The position numbers and the translations under genes are program-made. From Adhaeribacter soli (GTDB taxonomy: Bacteria > Bacteroidota > Bacteroidia > Cytophagales > Hymenobacteraceae), in contig NZ_VTWT01000007.1 of the NCBI RefSeq assembly GCF_008727925.1, forward strand, positions 62,001 through 126,000: a DNA stretch of 64,000 nt, in the 5' to 3' direction. The notes under the pieces were generated by a model, which was not told the DNA's origin, ran no database searches, and saw only the letters and a list, made by a program, of their open reading frames with translations. Of this stretch, positions 31,664 through 40,848 are shown in pieces (the stretch's first letter is position 1; each line of letters starts with the position of its first letter).

Positions 31664-34600
31664 CTATTTCAGGGCAATTTGCCGGGCATCGGCGGTAATT
31701 ACGTTGTTGTAGAACTTGCGGAATTCAGTAACGTTACCGGCCGGAATAAGGTCCTTTTTAAATTGCAGCTCGCGGGTAAATACCAGGGTTTTGTTCACCA
31801 GCTTGCAGGAAAGGGTATAATCGGCGTAGGCGCAGGAGTACTTTATGGTTTTCGGAACTTCCGCCAGGGTTTTGTTCGCCGGCAGGGTAATGGCAATCGT
31901 TTCCGTTTCCTTGTCGGTGAAGTTTACATCCGTCAGGTCTATCGGGAATTGGCGGTCGTCTTCCAGTACAAAATCGGCGGCAATGGCTTTGTTGCTCCAA
32001 GGCAGCGTGAACAACGAAAGGCCGCCCACTTCAGTAATCACGTTGCTGGCAGTAAATTCCAGGTCGTTGATAACGGTATCGGCGGTGCTTTCCAGGCCGG
32101 TATACTGTAGCTTGTTTAAGGTTACAGTCGGGTAAAGCGTTTTTAAGCCGTCCAGGGTCTGCTTTTCGCGTTCCTTTGTGCTTAAATTGCGAGATCGCTC
32201 TTTGGCGAAGGCTGCCATGGAAGCGGTTCTGATGTTCGTTTGTTTTACCGCAATATCCTTGTCTTTGATCGAGATCTCCGTTTTCCGGTTAATTGCGTTT
32301 GGTTTGCGCGTCGGGAAGTTCAGGTAACCGAGCTGGGCATTGTTGCCGGTTCCTATTTCCAGAATGCGGGAATTTAACGAAGAGCTGTAAAGGCTGCCGA
32401 AAGGAAGGTAGCTGGAGGTAAGCTCCACGTACTGTGGTTTATTATCGATCTCTACTTTAGCAATGCAATGGTTGAACTCTATGGTTGGCAGTTCCATGTC
32501 GTAAAGGCCGTTTTCCCGGGTGTTTACCAGTACCAGGCTGGCATCTATGCCTGCTTCCTTGCACATAGCCACAAATAAGGTAGAAACGTCTTTGCAGTCG
32601 CCTATCCGGGTATTGAGCACGGTAGCCGCTTTCTGTGGTACCAGCCCGCTTTGGCGGAACGAAACGGAGCTATAGGAAATGTTGGTGATAATATAATCGT
32701 AAATAGCTTTTACCTTGGCTTCGGCGCTTAAATTTTCCTTGCCTTTAAACAAATCGGATACTACTTCTTTTACCTCGAAATCGGCTTTGGCTTTGGAAGA
32801 AGCCAGGTCGGAATACCAGTTCGCTACAAAATTCCAGTCCGGAATGGAAGATAAGTACAGGGTCTGGCCGATATCGGCAAGTACTGGCATTTTGTCTTCC
32901 GGTTTCAGGCTGCCCTGCTGGGTTTTCTCCCAAACGTACAATTCAAAATCGTTATCGGCTTTGGTTTTCTTCGGTTCTAAAGGCCCCTGATTTACTTTGT
33001 ACTGGAATTTTACGCCCGGCGCTATCAGCAAACTATACTTGGTGGTAAGGTAAGGCATGCCGTGGGTAAAATAATATTTGTCCCAGAAGTGCGCAGCCAG
33101 CTGGCCTTCCAGGTAGGTTTGCAGGCGGTGCGTAACGTGTATGGCATCGCCTACTTCCAGGTTGGTAAACACAATGTCGTTGCCGTTTGTTTCGGCCGGA
33201 ACCTTGGTGCCATTGGCCTTTATTACTTCGGCTTTTTCAACCAGCAGGCGCTGGTAATTGTGGTAGGAAATGCTGTATTCTTTCCAGTCTTCCAGGCCTT
33301 TTGTATTCAGCACCTTTACCACGAAAATGCGTTTCTCTTCGGAAGCGCCGCCCGGGTAAACCACCCGCTGCACTTCGTCGTGCACGATCAGGCCTTTGTC
33401 TTCGGGGTAAGCGGCAGCAGCCGGGGCTGCTTTGGCCAGGGCATATACATCCACCGCCGGGAAATGTTCGAAAACATCTTTCTTGCCTTCCAGTTTGCGC
33501 AACTCCTTTATGCTGCTGTAGTCCGAGGGGTTGAGTTCGATGGCTTTTTTGTAGCAGTTAATAGCCTCGGTTTTGTTGCCTAGTGCATCTTTGGTGCGGC
33601 CCAGGTCTGCCCAGTACGAGCCGATGTAAGGCGAAATAACCAGGGTTTTGTTGTATGCTTCTTCGGCTTTCTTATAATTCTGCAGCGAAGAATAAATGTT
33701 TCCGATCTTGTGCTGAATGCCTACGGCCACCGGGCTTCCTGCCAGTGCCTGACCGTATAATTTCAGCCCTTCCGCTACATTGCCCCGCTCAAAATAATCG
33801 CCGGCCAGCAATTCGGCATTGCTGTAATTATCGTTGCGTTTCAGGAAAGATTTCATCAGGCTGGCAGAACCTGCCGTATTATTCCTTACCGATTTCTCTA
33901 CCAGGTACTTCAGTTTTACAAAATACGGGTTGTTCGGGTATTGCGCGTAAGCCTGCTCGGCCAGCTTTATGATATCGGCCGATTGCTTATTGGCCGTTGC
34001 CAGCTCCATTTTCTTGTAAAGCACGTTCTCGTTGTTGCCGAAGAACTTCTCGATCTTGCCTAAAATCACCGCGGCGTTTTCGTAGTTCTCTTTGGCAAAT
34101 TCGTCGCGGTACAACAGGTTCAGCGATAGCGGGTTCTCCGGATCGTGGTCTTTGAGCCATTCCAGGGAAGTAGCTGTTTGGGTGCGGTTGTCTTCTTTGG
34201 AATATACCTGCAGCAGCAGGCTCAGGATATAGCTCGATTCCGGGGCCAGTTTCTGAGCCGCCAGAAAAGCTTTGCGGGCCTCGAAGGTTTTCTCCTGCCG
34301 GAGGTAGGTTTGCCCGAGCAGTACGTAATTTATGGCTTTGTTCGGCTCTTTCTTTATAAGCTGTTCAAAATATTCTTCGGCAAAAACCGGGATGCTGCTG
34401 GCCTGGTAACCGGTTTCGGCAGTATAGGCCTGGGGCGCTTTGGAAAAGGCCAGGCCGCTAACCGGTTTTCCGGCCGCATCGGTAATGCGGGCCATAAAAT
34501 TGGAGCGGTTCGCATAGCTTTCGCCCACTTGGATCAGGATGCGGTTATAGCCTTTATTCAGCTTTATTTTGGTGAGGTAGGTATCGAGGTCGTTGTTGCG

Positions 34601-35425
34601 CTCTTCGGCTTCGCTTAGTACCAATTTGTCGTTCACCCATGCTTTTAAGGAGCCCGAAACGCCGGTACGGAGCTGTACTTCCTGGTCTGCCGGACTACTT
34701 ACAAAGGTCTGGGCGTAAATAACGGAGTTGTGGGTGTAGAAATGGTAGGTAAAGTCGATCCAGCGGTCGTGGCGGTAAGCCGGCAGGTTAAACCACGAAA
34801 CCGACGCGCCGTTTTTGTTGATGAAAGGGTTTTTGGCGTCGGCCTGTTTTACCGGGCCGTAATCTTTGTGGAAGCCGCTGGCCGAAATGTTTTCGAATTC
34901 ACCAACCAGCTGCCAGTCAGTAATGGCGCCTAATTGTTTGTATTCGTTTTCGGCAGCCGATAAATTGTTAATGGCTTCGAAGTGGTTGCCCAGCATGCTG
35001 TGCGCCATGGCCAGCATGGTACCGTTTGCATTCGGGTCTTTGGCCAGGTTTTTCAGGAAGGTGATCTGGGCCGGGCTTTTTCTGCCGCCGCCAGCCATTA
35101 CCGATTCCGTGCCCCATAAGGCAAAGGTATAAGGGTAGGAGTTGGGCTGGGAGCCGGCAAAACGGGCATATTCATTAAAAGCTTCTTCGCCGGTGCGGTC
35201 TATGGTGGCAAGCAGCGAAAGGCCTAAATGGGCTTCTGCTTTACTGGCTGGTTGCTGGGCGGCTTTCTGAAATAAGGTGCGGGCCTGGTTGCGGTCGTTG
35301 GCATAAAAGCTTTTCCAGGCGGCTTCGGTGCCGTCCTGGGCATGGACCAGAAGGCCGGTAGGGGCAAGCAGGCTGAGCAACAGGAGCTTGCGGGCGTGCC
35401 GGGTAAGGGGTGAAAAGTTAAGCAT
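31664..35425 (-). CDS. Large exported TPR + DUF3857 + transglutaminase-like protein
   Basis: A 1253-residue protein with a signal peptide (KLLLLSLLAPTGLLVHAQ). Residues ~30-640 hold many TPR repeats (e.g. PYIGSYWADLGRTKDALGNKTEAINCYKKAIELNPSD). A DUF3857 domain follows (about 660-830), then a transglutaminase-like core (about 880-1040) with RIGDCKDVSTLFVAMCKEAG and FNHCIAKV; the Cys, His and Asp of the triad appear present. The C-terminus is a beta domain. It is probably periplasmic or at the outer membrane. The enzymatic target is unknown. It ends in a strong terminator. Confidence 0.87.
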   Translation of the reverse strand: MLNFSPLTRHARKLLLLSLLAPTGLLVHAQDGTEAAWKSFYANDRNQARTLFQKAAQQPASKAEAHLGLSLLATIDRTGEEAFNEYARFAGSQPNSYPYTFALWGTESVMAGGGRKSPAQITFLKNLAKDPNANGTMLAMAHSMLGNHFEAINNLSAAENEYKQLGAITDWQLVGEFENISASGFHKDYGPVKQADAKNPFINKNGASVSWFNLPAYRHDRWIDFTYHFYTHNSVIYAQTFVSSPADQEVQLRTGVSGSLKAWVNDKLVLSEAEERNNDLDTYLTKIKLNKGYNRILIQVGESYANRSNFMARITDAAGKPVSGLAFSKAPQAYTAETGYQASSIPVFAEEYFEQLIKKEPNKAINYVLLGQTYLRQEKTFEARKAFLAAQKLAPESSYILSLLLQVYSKEDNRTQTATSLEWLKDHDPENPLSLNLLYRDEFAKENYENAAVILGKIEKFFGNNENVLYKKMELATANKQSADIIKLAEQAYAQYPNNPYFVKLKYLVEKSVRNNTAGSASLMKSFLKRNDNYSNAELLAGDYFERGNVAEGLKLYGQALAGSPVAVGIQHKIGNIYSSLQNYKKAEEAYNKTLVISPYIGSYWADLGRTKDALGNKTEAINCYKKAIELNPSDYSSIKELRKLEGKKDVFEHFPAVDVYALAKAAPAAAAYPEDKGLIVHDEVQRVVYPGGASEEKRIFVVKVLNTKGLEDWKEYSISYHNYQRLLVEKAEVIKANGTKVPAETNGNDIVFTNLEVGDAIHVTHRLQTYLEGQLAAHFWDKYYFTHGMPYLTTKYSLLIAPGVKFQYKVNQGPLEPKKTKADNDFELYVWEKTQQGSLKPEDKMPVLADIGQTLYLSSIPDWNFVANWYSDLASSKAKADFEVKEVVSDLFKGKENLSAEAKVKAIYDYIITNISYSSVSFRQSGLVPQKAATVLNTRIGDCKDVSTLFVAMCKEAGIDASLVLVNTRENGLYDMELPTIEFNHCIAKVEIDNKPQYVELTSSYLPFGSLYSSSLNSRILEIGTGNNAQLGYLNFPTRKPNAINRKTEISIKDKDIAVKQTNIRTASMAAFAKERSRNLSTKEREKQTLDGLKTLYPTVTLNKLQYTGLESTADTVINDLEFTASNVITEVGGLSLFTLPWSNKAIAADFVLEDDRQFPIDLTDVNFTDKETETIAITLPANKTLAEVPKTIKYSCAYADYTLSCKLVNKTLVFTRELQFKKDLIPAGNVTEFRKFYNNVITADARQIALK

Positions 35426-35807
35426 AACGTAAAAGATTAATTGGATAATGAACGGGCAAGCATCCTTCCCGGCAGGTACGAAAGCCTTTTTCAGGAGAAT
35501 AAAACAAAACCTGCCTGTAAGATAGGAAATGTTTTAAATGTGTGCAGGCAAGTTGTTATCTTTTTTTTCTTCCGGCTGTTATCTTTTTTCTTTCCTGATT
35601 TGCAGGTTCTTTCTTCCGCTAATTGCCGGCAGCCTTAGAAAATATGCGGAAAACCCTGAAAATAATTAATTTACAGGTAAGGGAGGCGAAGCAGGGTATG
35701 GCGGCGCCCGGTCATTGAAAAAGCAGCATTCACCTTGCCAGTCAGTTCTTTATCCGGAAAGCAGGGCGATTCCCGGATTTTCAGTTACCCAATCAAAAGG
35801 AAAAAAG
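35426..35807. other. Gene-free spacer, divergent promoter region
   Basis: About 380 bases between the DUF3857 gene and truA. It contains TTGTTATCTTTTTTTTCTTCCGGC followed by a second GTTATCTTTTTTC (35550-35595), two similar pyrimidine-rich stretches. I see no reading frame that looks coding and no clear hairpin. Confidence 0.45.
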
Positions 35808-35815
35808 TATCTTTG
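35808..35815 (+). promoter_or_regulatory. -7 element of truA, next to the start codon
   Basis: TATCTTTG fits the TAnnTTTG consensus and ends 4 bases before the truA ATG (35820). Transcription would then begin at or very near the ATG, giving a leaderless or nearly leaderless mRNA. The -33 region is weak. Confidence 0.5.
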
Positions 35816-35819
35816 CCCT

Positions 35820-36617
35820 ATGCGGTACTTTCTTCACATATCCTACGACGGCACGCGCTATAACGGCTGGCAATTGCAGCCCAATGCGCGCGGCGTGCAG
35901 CAGATACTGAACGAAAGCCTGCAAACCATTTTTCAGACCGAAATAAATACCGTTGGCAGCGGCCGCACCGATACCGGCGTGCATGCTGCCGAGCAATTCG
36001 TGCACCTCGATCTGCCACTGGAGCTAAACCCGGAAGAAACGGTATTTCGCATTAATAAGATCCTGCCGAAGGATATTTCCCTGAACGCAATTTGCCAGGT
36101 TGGACCTGAAGCACACGCCCGTTTCGATGCCATTTCCCGCACCTATGAATACCGCATCAGTTTAAAGAAAAACCCGTTCCTGGCCGATTTTGCCTATTAT
36201 TTAAGCCGGAAGCCGGACGTGGAAAAGATGAACGAAGCAGCCCAATATTTATTAGGCTACGAAGACTTTACCGCGTTTTCGAAAGTAAAAGGCGATACCA
36301 AACATTATAATTGCCATATTTACGAAGCGCACTGGCGCGAAGAAACCGATGCGTTGGTTTTCACCATCCGCGCCAACCGGTTTTTGCGGGGCATGGTAAG
36401 GCTGGTGGTAGGTACGTTGCTGAGCGTGGGGAAAGGAAAGATTTCGGTAAGCCAGTTTCAGCAGATCATTAAGAGCCAGGACCGGAGCAAAGCCAGCGGC
36501 GCGGCGCCCCCGGAAGGCTTGTTCCTGACTAAAGTAGAATACCCGGAGCATTACTTCGAAGAGCAGAAAAAGCTTTTTTACCACCACCTCAACGCTGCCC
36601 CTGCCGGAGAAAGTTAA
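35820..36617 (+). CDS. truA: tRNA pseudouridine(38-40) synthase TruA
   Basis: A 265-residue pseudouridine synthase that modifies U38-U40 in the tRNA anticodon arm. The catalytic Asp is in GSGRTDTGVHA (about residue 53). FHARFDAISRTYEYRI-like and RANRFLRGMVRLVVGTLL motifs are also seen. ATG 35820 was chosen (MRYFLHISYDGTRYNGWQ) because homology begins there and the longer frame has no family match. It is a single gene under its own -7 element. Confidence 0.93.
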   Translation: MRYFLHISYDGTRYNGWQLQPNARGVQQILNESLQTIFQTEINTVGSGRTDTGVHAAEQFVHLDLPLELNPEETVFRINKILPKDISLNAICQVGPEAHARFDAISRTYEYRISLKKNPFLADFAYYLSRKPDVEKMNEAAQYLLGYEDFTAFSKVKGDTKHYNCHIYEAHWREETDALVFTIRANRFLRGMVRLVVGTLLSVGKGKISVSQFQQIIKSQDRSKASGAAPPEGLFLTKVEYPEHYFEEQKKLFYHHLNAAPAGES

Positions 36618-36754
36618 AGCAGACACAGGTATCAGGACATTCGTATCAAGACTGATGAAAAGTAATATCTGATATGTACGCCTGACTTTGAGGGGCTGAA
36701 ACCCTATCGTTTTAAGATCACATTAGCACATTAAAAAATTAGCATATTAAAGTT

Positions 36755-38059
36755 ATGATATCCGAAGACAATAAGTATACCCAGTATCTGAATGGTCGCA
36801 AGTTCCGCCCCGAAAGCTTAATGATGAGCTACGGCTACCGTCCGGAACTATCACAGGGTGCTATTAAAAGCCCGATTTTCCAGACTTCTACTTTCGTTTT
36901 CGATTCGGCGGAGCACGGCAAAGCCTTTTTTGAACTGGCTTACGGCTTACGCGAAAAAGAAGAAAAGGAAGAAATGGGCCTTATTTACAGCCGCCTGAAC
37001 AATCCCGACCTGGAGATCCTGGAAAACCGGTTATGTCTTTGGGATGAAGCGGAAGATGCGGCGGTTTTTGCCAGCGGCATGGCGGCCACCAGTACCGCTT
37101 TGCTGGCCTTGCTGAACCCCGGCGATGTAATTCTGCACAGCGAACCGATCTATGGCGGCTCCGATTATTACGTAAAAAATATCCTGAAGAAATTCGGCAT
37201 CACGGCCGTTGGTTTTAATGCCAATCTGCCGGTAGAAGAAGTAGAAAAGATCATTCAGGAAAAGAATATCGGTGGAAACCTGGCCATGATCTTTATCGAA
37301 ACGCCTGCTAACCCGACCAACCACCTGGTAGACATTCAGGCTTGCGCCGAACTGGCGAAAAAATACTCCCGTGCCGATAAAAAAGTACTGGTAATGGTGG
37401 ATAATACCTTCTTAGGTCCGGTTTTCCAGCACCCCTTAAAGCACGGCGCCGACCTGATCGTTTACTCCGCAACCAAATTCATTGGTGGTCACTCCGATCT
37501 TATTGCCGGTGCTTGTTTAGGCTCAGCCGAATTAATGAAGCAGGTGAAAGGCATGCGTACCTTCTCCGGCTCCATGGCTAGTCCTTGGGATGGCTGGATG
37601 ATGATGCGGAGCCTGGAAACGCTGAAGATCCGGATGGAACGTATGGCCCAGAACGCAGCCGTGGTTGCCGACTTCCTGGCCAAGCACCCGAAAGTAGAGC
37701 GGATGCACTACCTGGGCATGCTCGACGACAAACCGCAACAGAAAGCTATTTTCGAAAAGCAATGCTTATCGGCCGGCTCCATGATCTCTTTCGATATTCA
37801 AGGCGGTGAGGCAGAAGCTTTTAAATTCCTGAACAGCCTGAAACTGATAAAGCTGGCCGTAAGCTTAGGCGGTACCGAATCCTTAGCCGAACACCCGGCC
37901 TCCATGACCCACTCCGATATTATACCGGCAGATCGCACCGTAATGGGCATCGGCGAAAATATGGTGCGCTTGTCTATTGGCGTTGAACACCCGGAAGATA
38001 TTATTGCTGACATCGAGCAGGCCCTGGCTGCTGTGGAGATTGGCGTAATGGCCGTTTAA
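36755..38059 (+). CDS. Cys/Met-metabolism PLP enzyme (cystathionine gamma-synthase / methionine gamma-lyase family)
   Basis: A 434-residue PLP-dependent enzyme. The PLP lysine is in YSATKFIGGHSDLIAG (about residue 243). Other family features are SGMAATSTALLALLNPGDVIL, PIYGGSDYYV and SLGGTESLAEHPASMTHS. It has a longer N-terminal region (EKEEKEEMGLIYSRLNNP) than the E. coli enzymes. The family covers synthesis and breakdown of sulfur amino acids; the exact reaction cannot be set from sequence. It is a single gene with a palindromic terminator. Confidence 0.88.
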   Translation: MISEDNKYTQYLNGRKFRPESLMMSYGYRPELSQGAIKSPIFQTSTFVFDSAEHGKAFFELAYGLREKEEKEEMGLIYSRLNNPDLEILENRLCLWDEAEDAAVFASGMAATSTALLALLNPGDVILHSEPIYGGSDYYVKNILKKFGITAVGFNANLPVEEVEKIIQEKNIGGNLAMIFIETPANPTNHLVDIQACAELAKKYSRADKKVLVMVDNTFLGPVFQHPLKHGADLIVYSATKFIGGHSDLIAGACLGSAELMKQVKGMRTFSGSMASPWDGWMMMRSLETLKIRMERMAQNAAVVADFLAKHPKVERMHYLGMLDDKPQQKAIFEKQCLSAGSMISFDIQGGEAEAFKFLNSLKLIKLAVSLGGTESLAEHPASMTHSDIIPADRTVMGIGENMVRLSIGVEHPEDIIADIEQALAAVEIGVMAV

Positions 38060-38079
38060 TTTCGCGCTATATGCTGCTG

Positions 38080-38118
38080 AAGACCTCACAGGTTTCCGAA
38101 ACCTGTGAGGTCTTTTTT
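38080..38118 (+). terminator. Terminator of the PLP enzyme gene
   Basis: A 16-bp stem AAGACCTCACAGGTTT / AAACCTGTGAGGTCTT with a CCG loop, then a T-run, 21 bases after the stop. Confidence 0.9.
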
Positions 38119-38201
38119 ATTGGCGGTTCTGTCTTTTTAAGGGTGAGGAGCTACTATTTCGGCGGTTTTGTTTTGAGCTTTTAGTTGAAGGTGCTGCTTG
38201 T

Positions 38202-38226
38202 CCGTCAGCTAAAGCAGACGGCAATG
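38202..38226. repeat. REP hairpin (inverted orientation)
   Basis: CCGTCAGCTAAAGCAGACGG followed by CAATG, the inverted form of the 9634 unit. It lies ~140 bases before the transposase element, so the gap 38060-38436 carries a terminator, this REP and the left element end. Confidence 0.8.
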
Positions 38227-38364
38227 AATTTTCGGAATACGATTTTAGCTGTTTCTTTTATGGCTATTTGCCTTGACCATTTAGTAAAGCTTTCTCCTGA
38301 ATCACATCTTTGTCGATATTTCCAAACATGGAAAACACTTTGAACTAAATTGTAGTAAAACCTT

Positions 38365-38946
38365 CATTGCCGTCTGCTTTAGCTGACGGTTTTAAAGAAT
38401 TCAAATTTCGGCTTTAGCCAAACATAATCAGCTGCCATGTCCTTCGTGAAAATCTGGGTACATGTGGTTTTCTCAACTAAGAACCGGGAACCTTGGCTCA
38501 GAAAAGAAATCAGGCCAATAGTTTTTAAGCACATAGCCGAAAATTGCAGAGAGAAAGAAATATTCCTTCAGGCTATTAACGGTTATGTAGAACATATTCA
38601 TTGCCTCATTTCTTTAGGCAAAGACCAGAATATTTCGAAAGTGGTGCAGCTAGTTAAAGGCGAATCTGCCCATTGGATGAACAAAGAAACGCTGCTTCCG
38701 GAGAAATTTAGCTGGCAGGATGATTACTTTGCAGTCTCCATTGGCGAATCACAATTGGAAACGGTAGTGAAGTACATCAAAAATCAGGAAGTACATCATG
38801 CAAGGAAATCTTTTGAAGAAGAAGTTAATGCGTTTATGCAGAAATATGGCTGGCAGCAAATCCGAAATTAATTGATCAGGTAAAATAGTTTAGGCTAAAG
38901 CCTGTTTTGAATTCTTTTAATCCGTTGGTTAAAACCAACGGCAATG
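38365..38946. mobile_element. IS200-like element flanked by REP structures
   Basis: The transposase gene 38437-38871 lies between a two-hairpin unit on the left (CCGTCTGCTTTAGCTGACGG at 38370-38389, GGCTTTAGCC at 38410) and an inverted one on the right (GGCTAAAGCC at 38893, CCGTTGG..CCAACGG at 38922 with foot GCAATG). The same hairpins without a transposase occur in at least five other places. I therefore read the gene-bearing copy as the source element, or the RAYT-type host gene, of this REP family. Exact ends are not determined. Confidence 0.7.
38437..38871 (+). CDS. IS200/IS605-type Y1 (HUH) transposase
   Basis: A 144-residue single-domain HUH transposase, full length for the TnpA_IS200 family. 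The start is MSFVKIWVHVVFSTKNREPWL. The HUH motif is in GYVEHIHCLISL (His-Ile-His, about residue 51), and the catalytic Tyr lies in the C-terminal helix (VKYIKNQEVHH, followed by KYGW). It cuts single-stranded DNA at hairpin ends. It looks intact and is flanked by matching REP hairpins, so it is probably the enzyme that spreads them. It is independent of its neighbours. Confidence 0.92.
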   Translation: MSFVKIWVHVVFSTKNREPWLRKEIRPIVFKHIAENCREKEIFLQAINGYVEHIHCLISLGKDQNISKVVQLVKGESAHWMNKETLLPEKFSWQDDYFAVSIGESQLETVVKYIKNQEVHHARKSFEEEVNAFMQKYGWQQIRN

Positions 38947-38982
38947 AAGAAGAATTATCTGAGATTGATTCTGGGGAAAATT

Positions 38983-39007
38983 CATTGCCGTCTGCTTCAG
39001 CTGACGG
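38983..39007. repeat. REP hairpin upstream of ABC exporter
   Basis: CATTG then CCGTCTGCTTCAGCTGACGG (one base different from the consensus). It sits 28 bases before the -7 element of the ABC gene. Confidence 0.75.
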
Positions 39008-39034
39008 AACTTCTAACTACCAACCAAATTCCCG

Positions 39035-39042
39035 TATCTTTG
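39035..39042 (+). promoter_or_regulatory. -7 element of the ABC exporter gene
   Basis: TATCTTTG followed by CAGG, matching TAnnTTTG. It is 19 bases upstream of the first start candidate of the ABC gene and 34 from the GTG. Confidence 0.55.
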
Positions 39043-39060
39043 CAGGCATAAAAACCGGCC

Positions 39061-40848
39061 TTGCGCCTTTTCCCCGTGGAACAAACCCAAAGCAATAAAA
39101 CCGGCAAAGCATTCGACAGCGACGTGCTCAAAAGGCTCTTCGTGTTTGTGCGGCCGTACAGCAAAATATTTTACTTCCTTATCATCCTGACCTTTGGTTC
39201 GGCGGTGCTCGGAACCATCCGGCCCTTCCTGATCCAGTACACCGTAGATGAGTACATCCTTCCGGGGAATATGGTGGGGCTAAACCAGATGTTCATCTGG
39301 CTGGGCGTTTTGCTGGTGGCACATACGCTGGTATCATACCTGCACACGTATTACGCCGGATGGCTGGGGCAGAACGTAGTGCGCGACATCCGCGTGAAAC
39401 TTTACCGCCATATTCTGAAGCTTCGCCTGAAATTTTACGACCGCACACCAATTGGTACCCTGGTTACCCGTAACGTTTCCGACGTAGAAACGCTTTCCGA
39501 CGTATTCAGCGAAGGCTTGGCGGCGATGATCGGCGATGTGCTGCAGCTGGTTTTTATTCTGGGCTACATGCTCTACCTCGATTGGAAACTGACACTGGTA
39601 AGCTTGTGTACTTTCCCGCTGTTGTTTGTAAGTACCTATGTTTTCAAGGAGAAAGTAAAGAAGTCGTTCCAGGAAGTGCGTACGGCGGTGGCTTCGCTCA
39701 ATTCTTTTGTGCAGGAACATATTACCGGCATGAGCATCGTGCAGATCTTCAACAACGAAGAACGCGAATACAAGAAATTTACCGAGATCAATAAAACGCA
39801 TACCGAAGCCAACATCCGTTCGGTACTGTATTATTCCATTTATTTCCCGGTAGCCGAAGTAATTGGCGCGGCCGGCACCGGCTTGCTGGTCTGGTACGGC
39901 GCTAAAGGCGTGATCGATCATGAAGTTACCCTGGGTACGCTCATTGCCTTCATCATGTATATTGCGATGTTCTTCCGCCCGATCCGGCAAATTGCCGACC
40001 GGTTCAATACCTTGCAGTTAGGCGTAGTAAGTACCGAAAGAATTTTAAAGCTGCTGGACAGCAACGAACTCATTTCCGATTCCGGCACTTTTAAACCTGA
40101 AACTATTAAAGGCGACGTGAAATTCGATAACGTGTGGTTTGCTTACAACGACGAAGAATACGTGCTAAAGGGTATCAGTTTCAAGGTAAAAAGTGGCCAG
40201 ACGGTAGCCTTGGTAGGAGCCACCGGCGCGGGCAAAACTTCCATCATTAATTTATTAAGCCGGTTCTACGAAATAAACAAAGGCACCATTTCCATAGACG
40301 GCCACGACCTGAAAGAATACGACCTCGACGAACTTCGCCGGCACATCGGTTTGGTTTTGCAGGACGTTTTCCTCTTCTCCGGTACCATTGCCGACAACAT
40401 CAGCCTGGGCAATAAAGCCATTACCGAAGCCCAGATGTGGGAAGCTGCCGATCTGGTAGGAGCCCGGAAATTTATCGAGCGCCTGCCGGGTGGTTTGCAC
40501 TACAACGTAATGGAGCGCGGCGCCACGCTTTCGGTAGGGCAGCGGCAGCTTATTTCCTTCGTGCGCGCCATGGTCTACGATCCCAAGATCATCATTCTCG
40601 ACGAGGCCACTTCCAGCGTAGATTCCGAAACCGAAGAACTCATCCGCTTTGCCATTGAAAAACTGATGCAGGGCCGCACCTCCATTGTAATTGCCCACCG
40701 CCTCAGCACCATTCAGCGCGCCGATAAAATTATTGTAATGGAACGCGGCGAAATAAAAGAAACCGGCACCCACGACGAACTCCTGAAACTGAACGGCTAT
40801 TACGCCCAGCTTCACCAAATGCAATACAAAAACGTGTTAGACGTATGA
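39061..40848 (+). CDS. ABC exporter, fused permease and ATPase (MsbA-like)
   Basis: A 595-residue half-transporter that acts as a dimer. Residues ~30-320 are six transmembrane helices; residues ~350-580 are the ATPase with Walker A VGATGAGKTS, Q-loop LVLQDVFLFSG, signature LSVGQRQLISF, Walker B IIILDEATS and the H-loop IVIAHRLST. The family exports lipids, peptides or drugs. The frame starts with TTG at 39061, or with GTG at 39076 (VEQTQSNK); both are non-ATG. Its stop overlaps the next start as ATGA, so the two are translationally coupled. Confidence 0.9.
   Translation: MRLFPVEQTQSNKTGKAFDSDVLKRLFVFVRPYSKIFYFLIILTFGSAVLGTIRPFLIQYTVDEYILPGNMVGLNQMFIWLGVLLVAHTLVSYLHTYYAGWLGQNVVRDIRVKLYRHILKLRLKFYDRTPIGTLVTRNVSDVETLSDVFSEGLAAMIGDVLQLVFILGYMLYLDWKLTLVSLCTFPLLFVSTYVFKEKVKKSFQEVRTAVASLNSFVQEHITGMSIVQIFNNEEREYKKFTEINKTHTEANIRSVLYYSIYFPVAEVIGAAGTGLLVWYGAKGVIDHEVTLGTLIAFIMYIAMFFRPIRQIADRFNTLQLGVVSTERILKLLDSNELISDSGTFKPETIKGDVKFDNVWFAYNDEEYVLKGISFKVKSGQTVALVGATGAGKTSIINLLSRFYEINKGTISIDGHDLKEYDLDELRRHIGLVLQDVFLFSGTIADNISLGNKAITEAQMWEAADLVGARKFIERLPGGLHYNVMERGATLSVGQRQLISFVRAMVYDPKIIILDEATSSVDSETEELIRFAIEKLMQGRTSIVIAHRLSTIQRADKIIVMERGEIKETGTHDELLKLNGYYAQLHQMQYKNVLDV

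Noticed and set aside
31436-32110. 224-residue open frame on the plus strand
   Set aside because: It crosses the terminator hairpin at 31607-31654 and overlaps the C-terminal part of the 1253-residue gene in antisense; no recognisable domain.
36614-36754. Possible SAM-type riboswitch before the sulfur amino acid enzyme
   Set aside because: I looked for the conserved riboswitch helices and found only AT-rich sequence with short ATTAGCA repeats and the recurring 16-bp motif.
38907-39098. 63-residue ORF upstream of the ABC exporter
   Set aside because: It reads through two REP hairpins and the -7 element of the next gene; no coding character.
39334-39990. 218-residue antisense frame in the ABC exporter
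   Set aside because: Antisense to a gene with complete ABC motifs; no domain in the translation.
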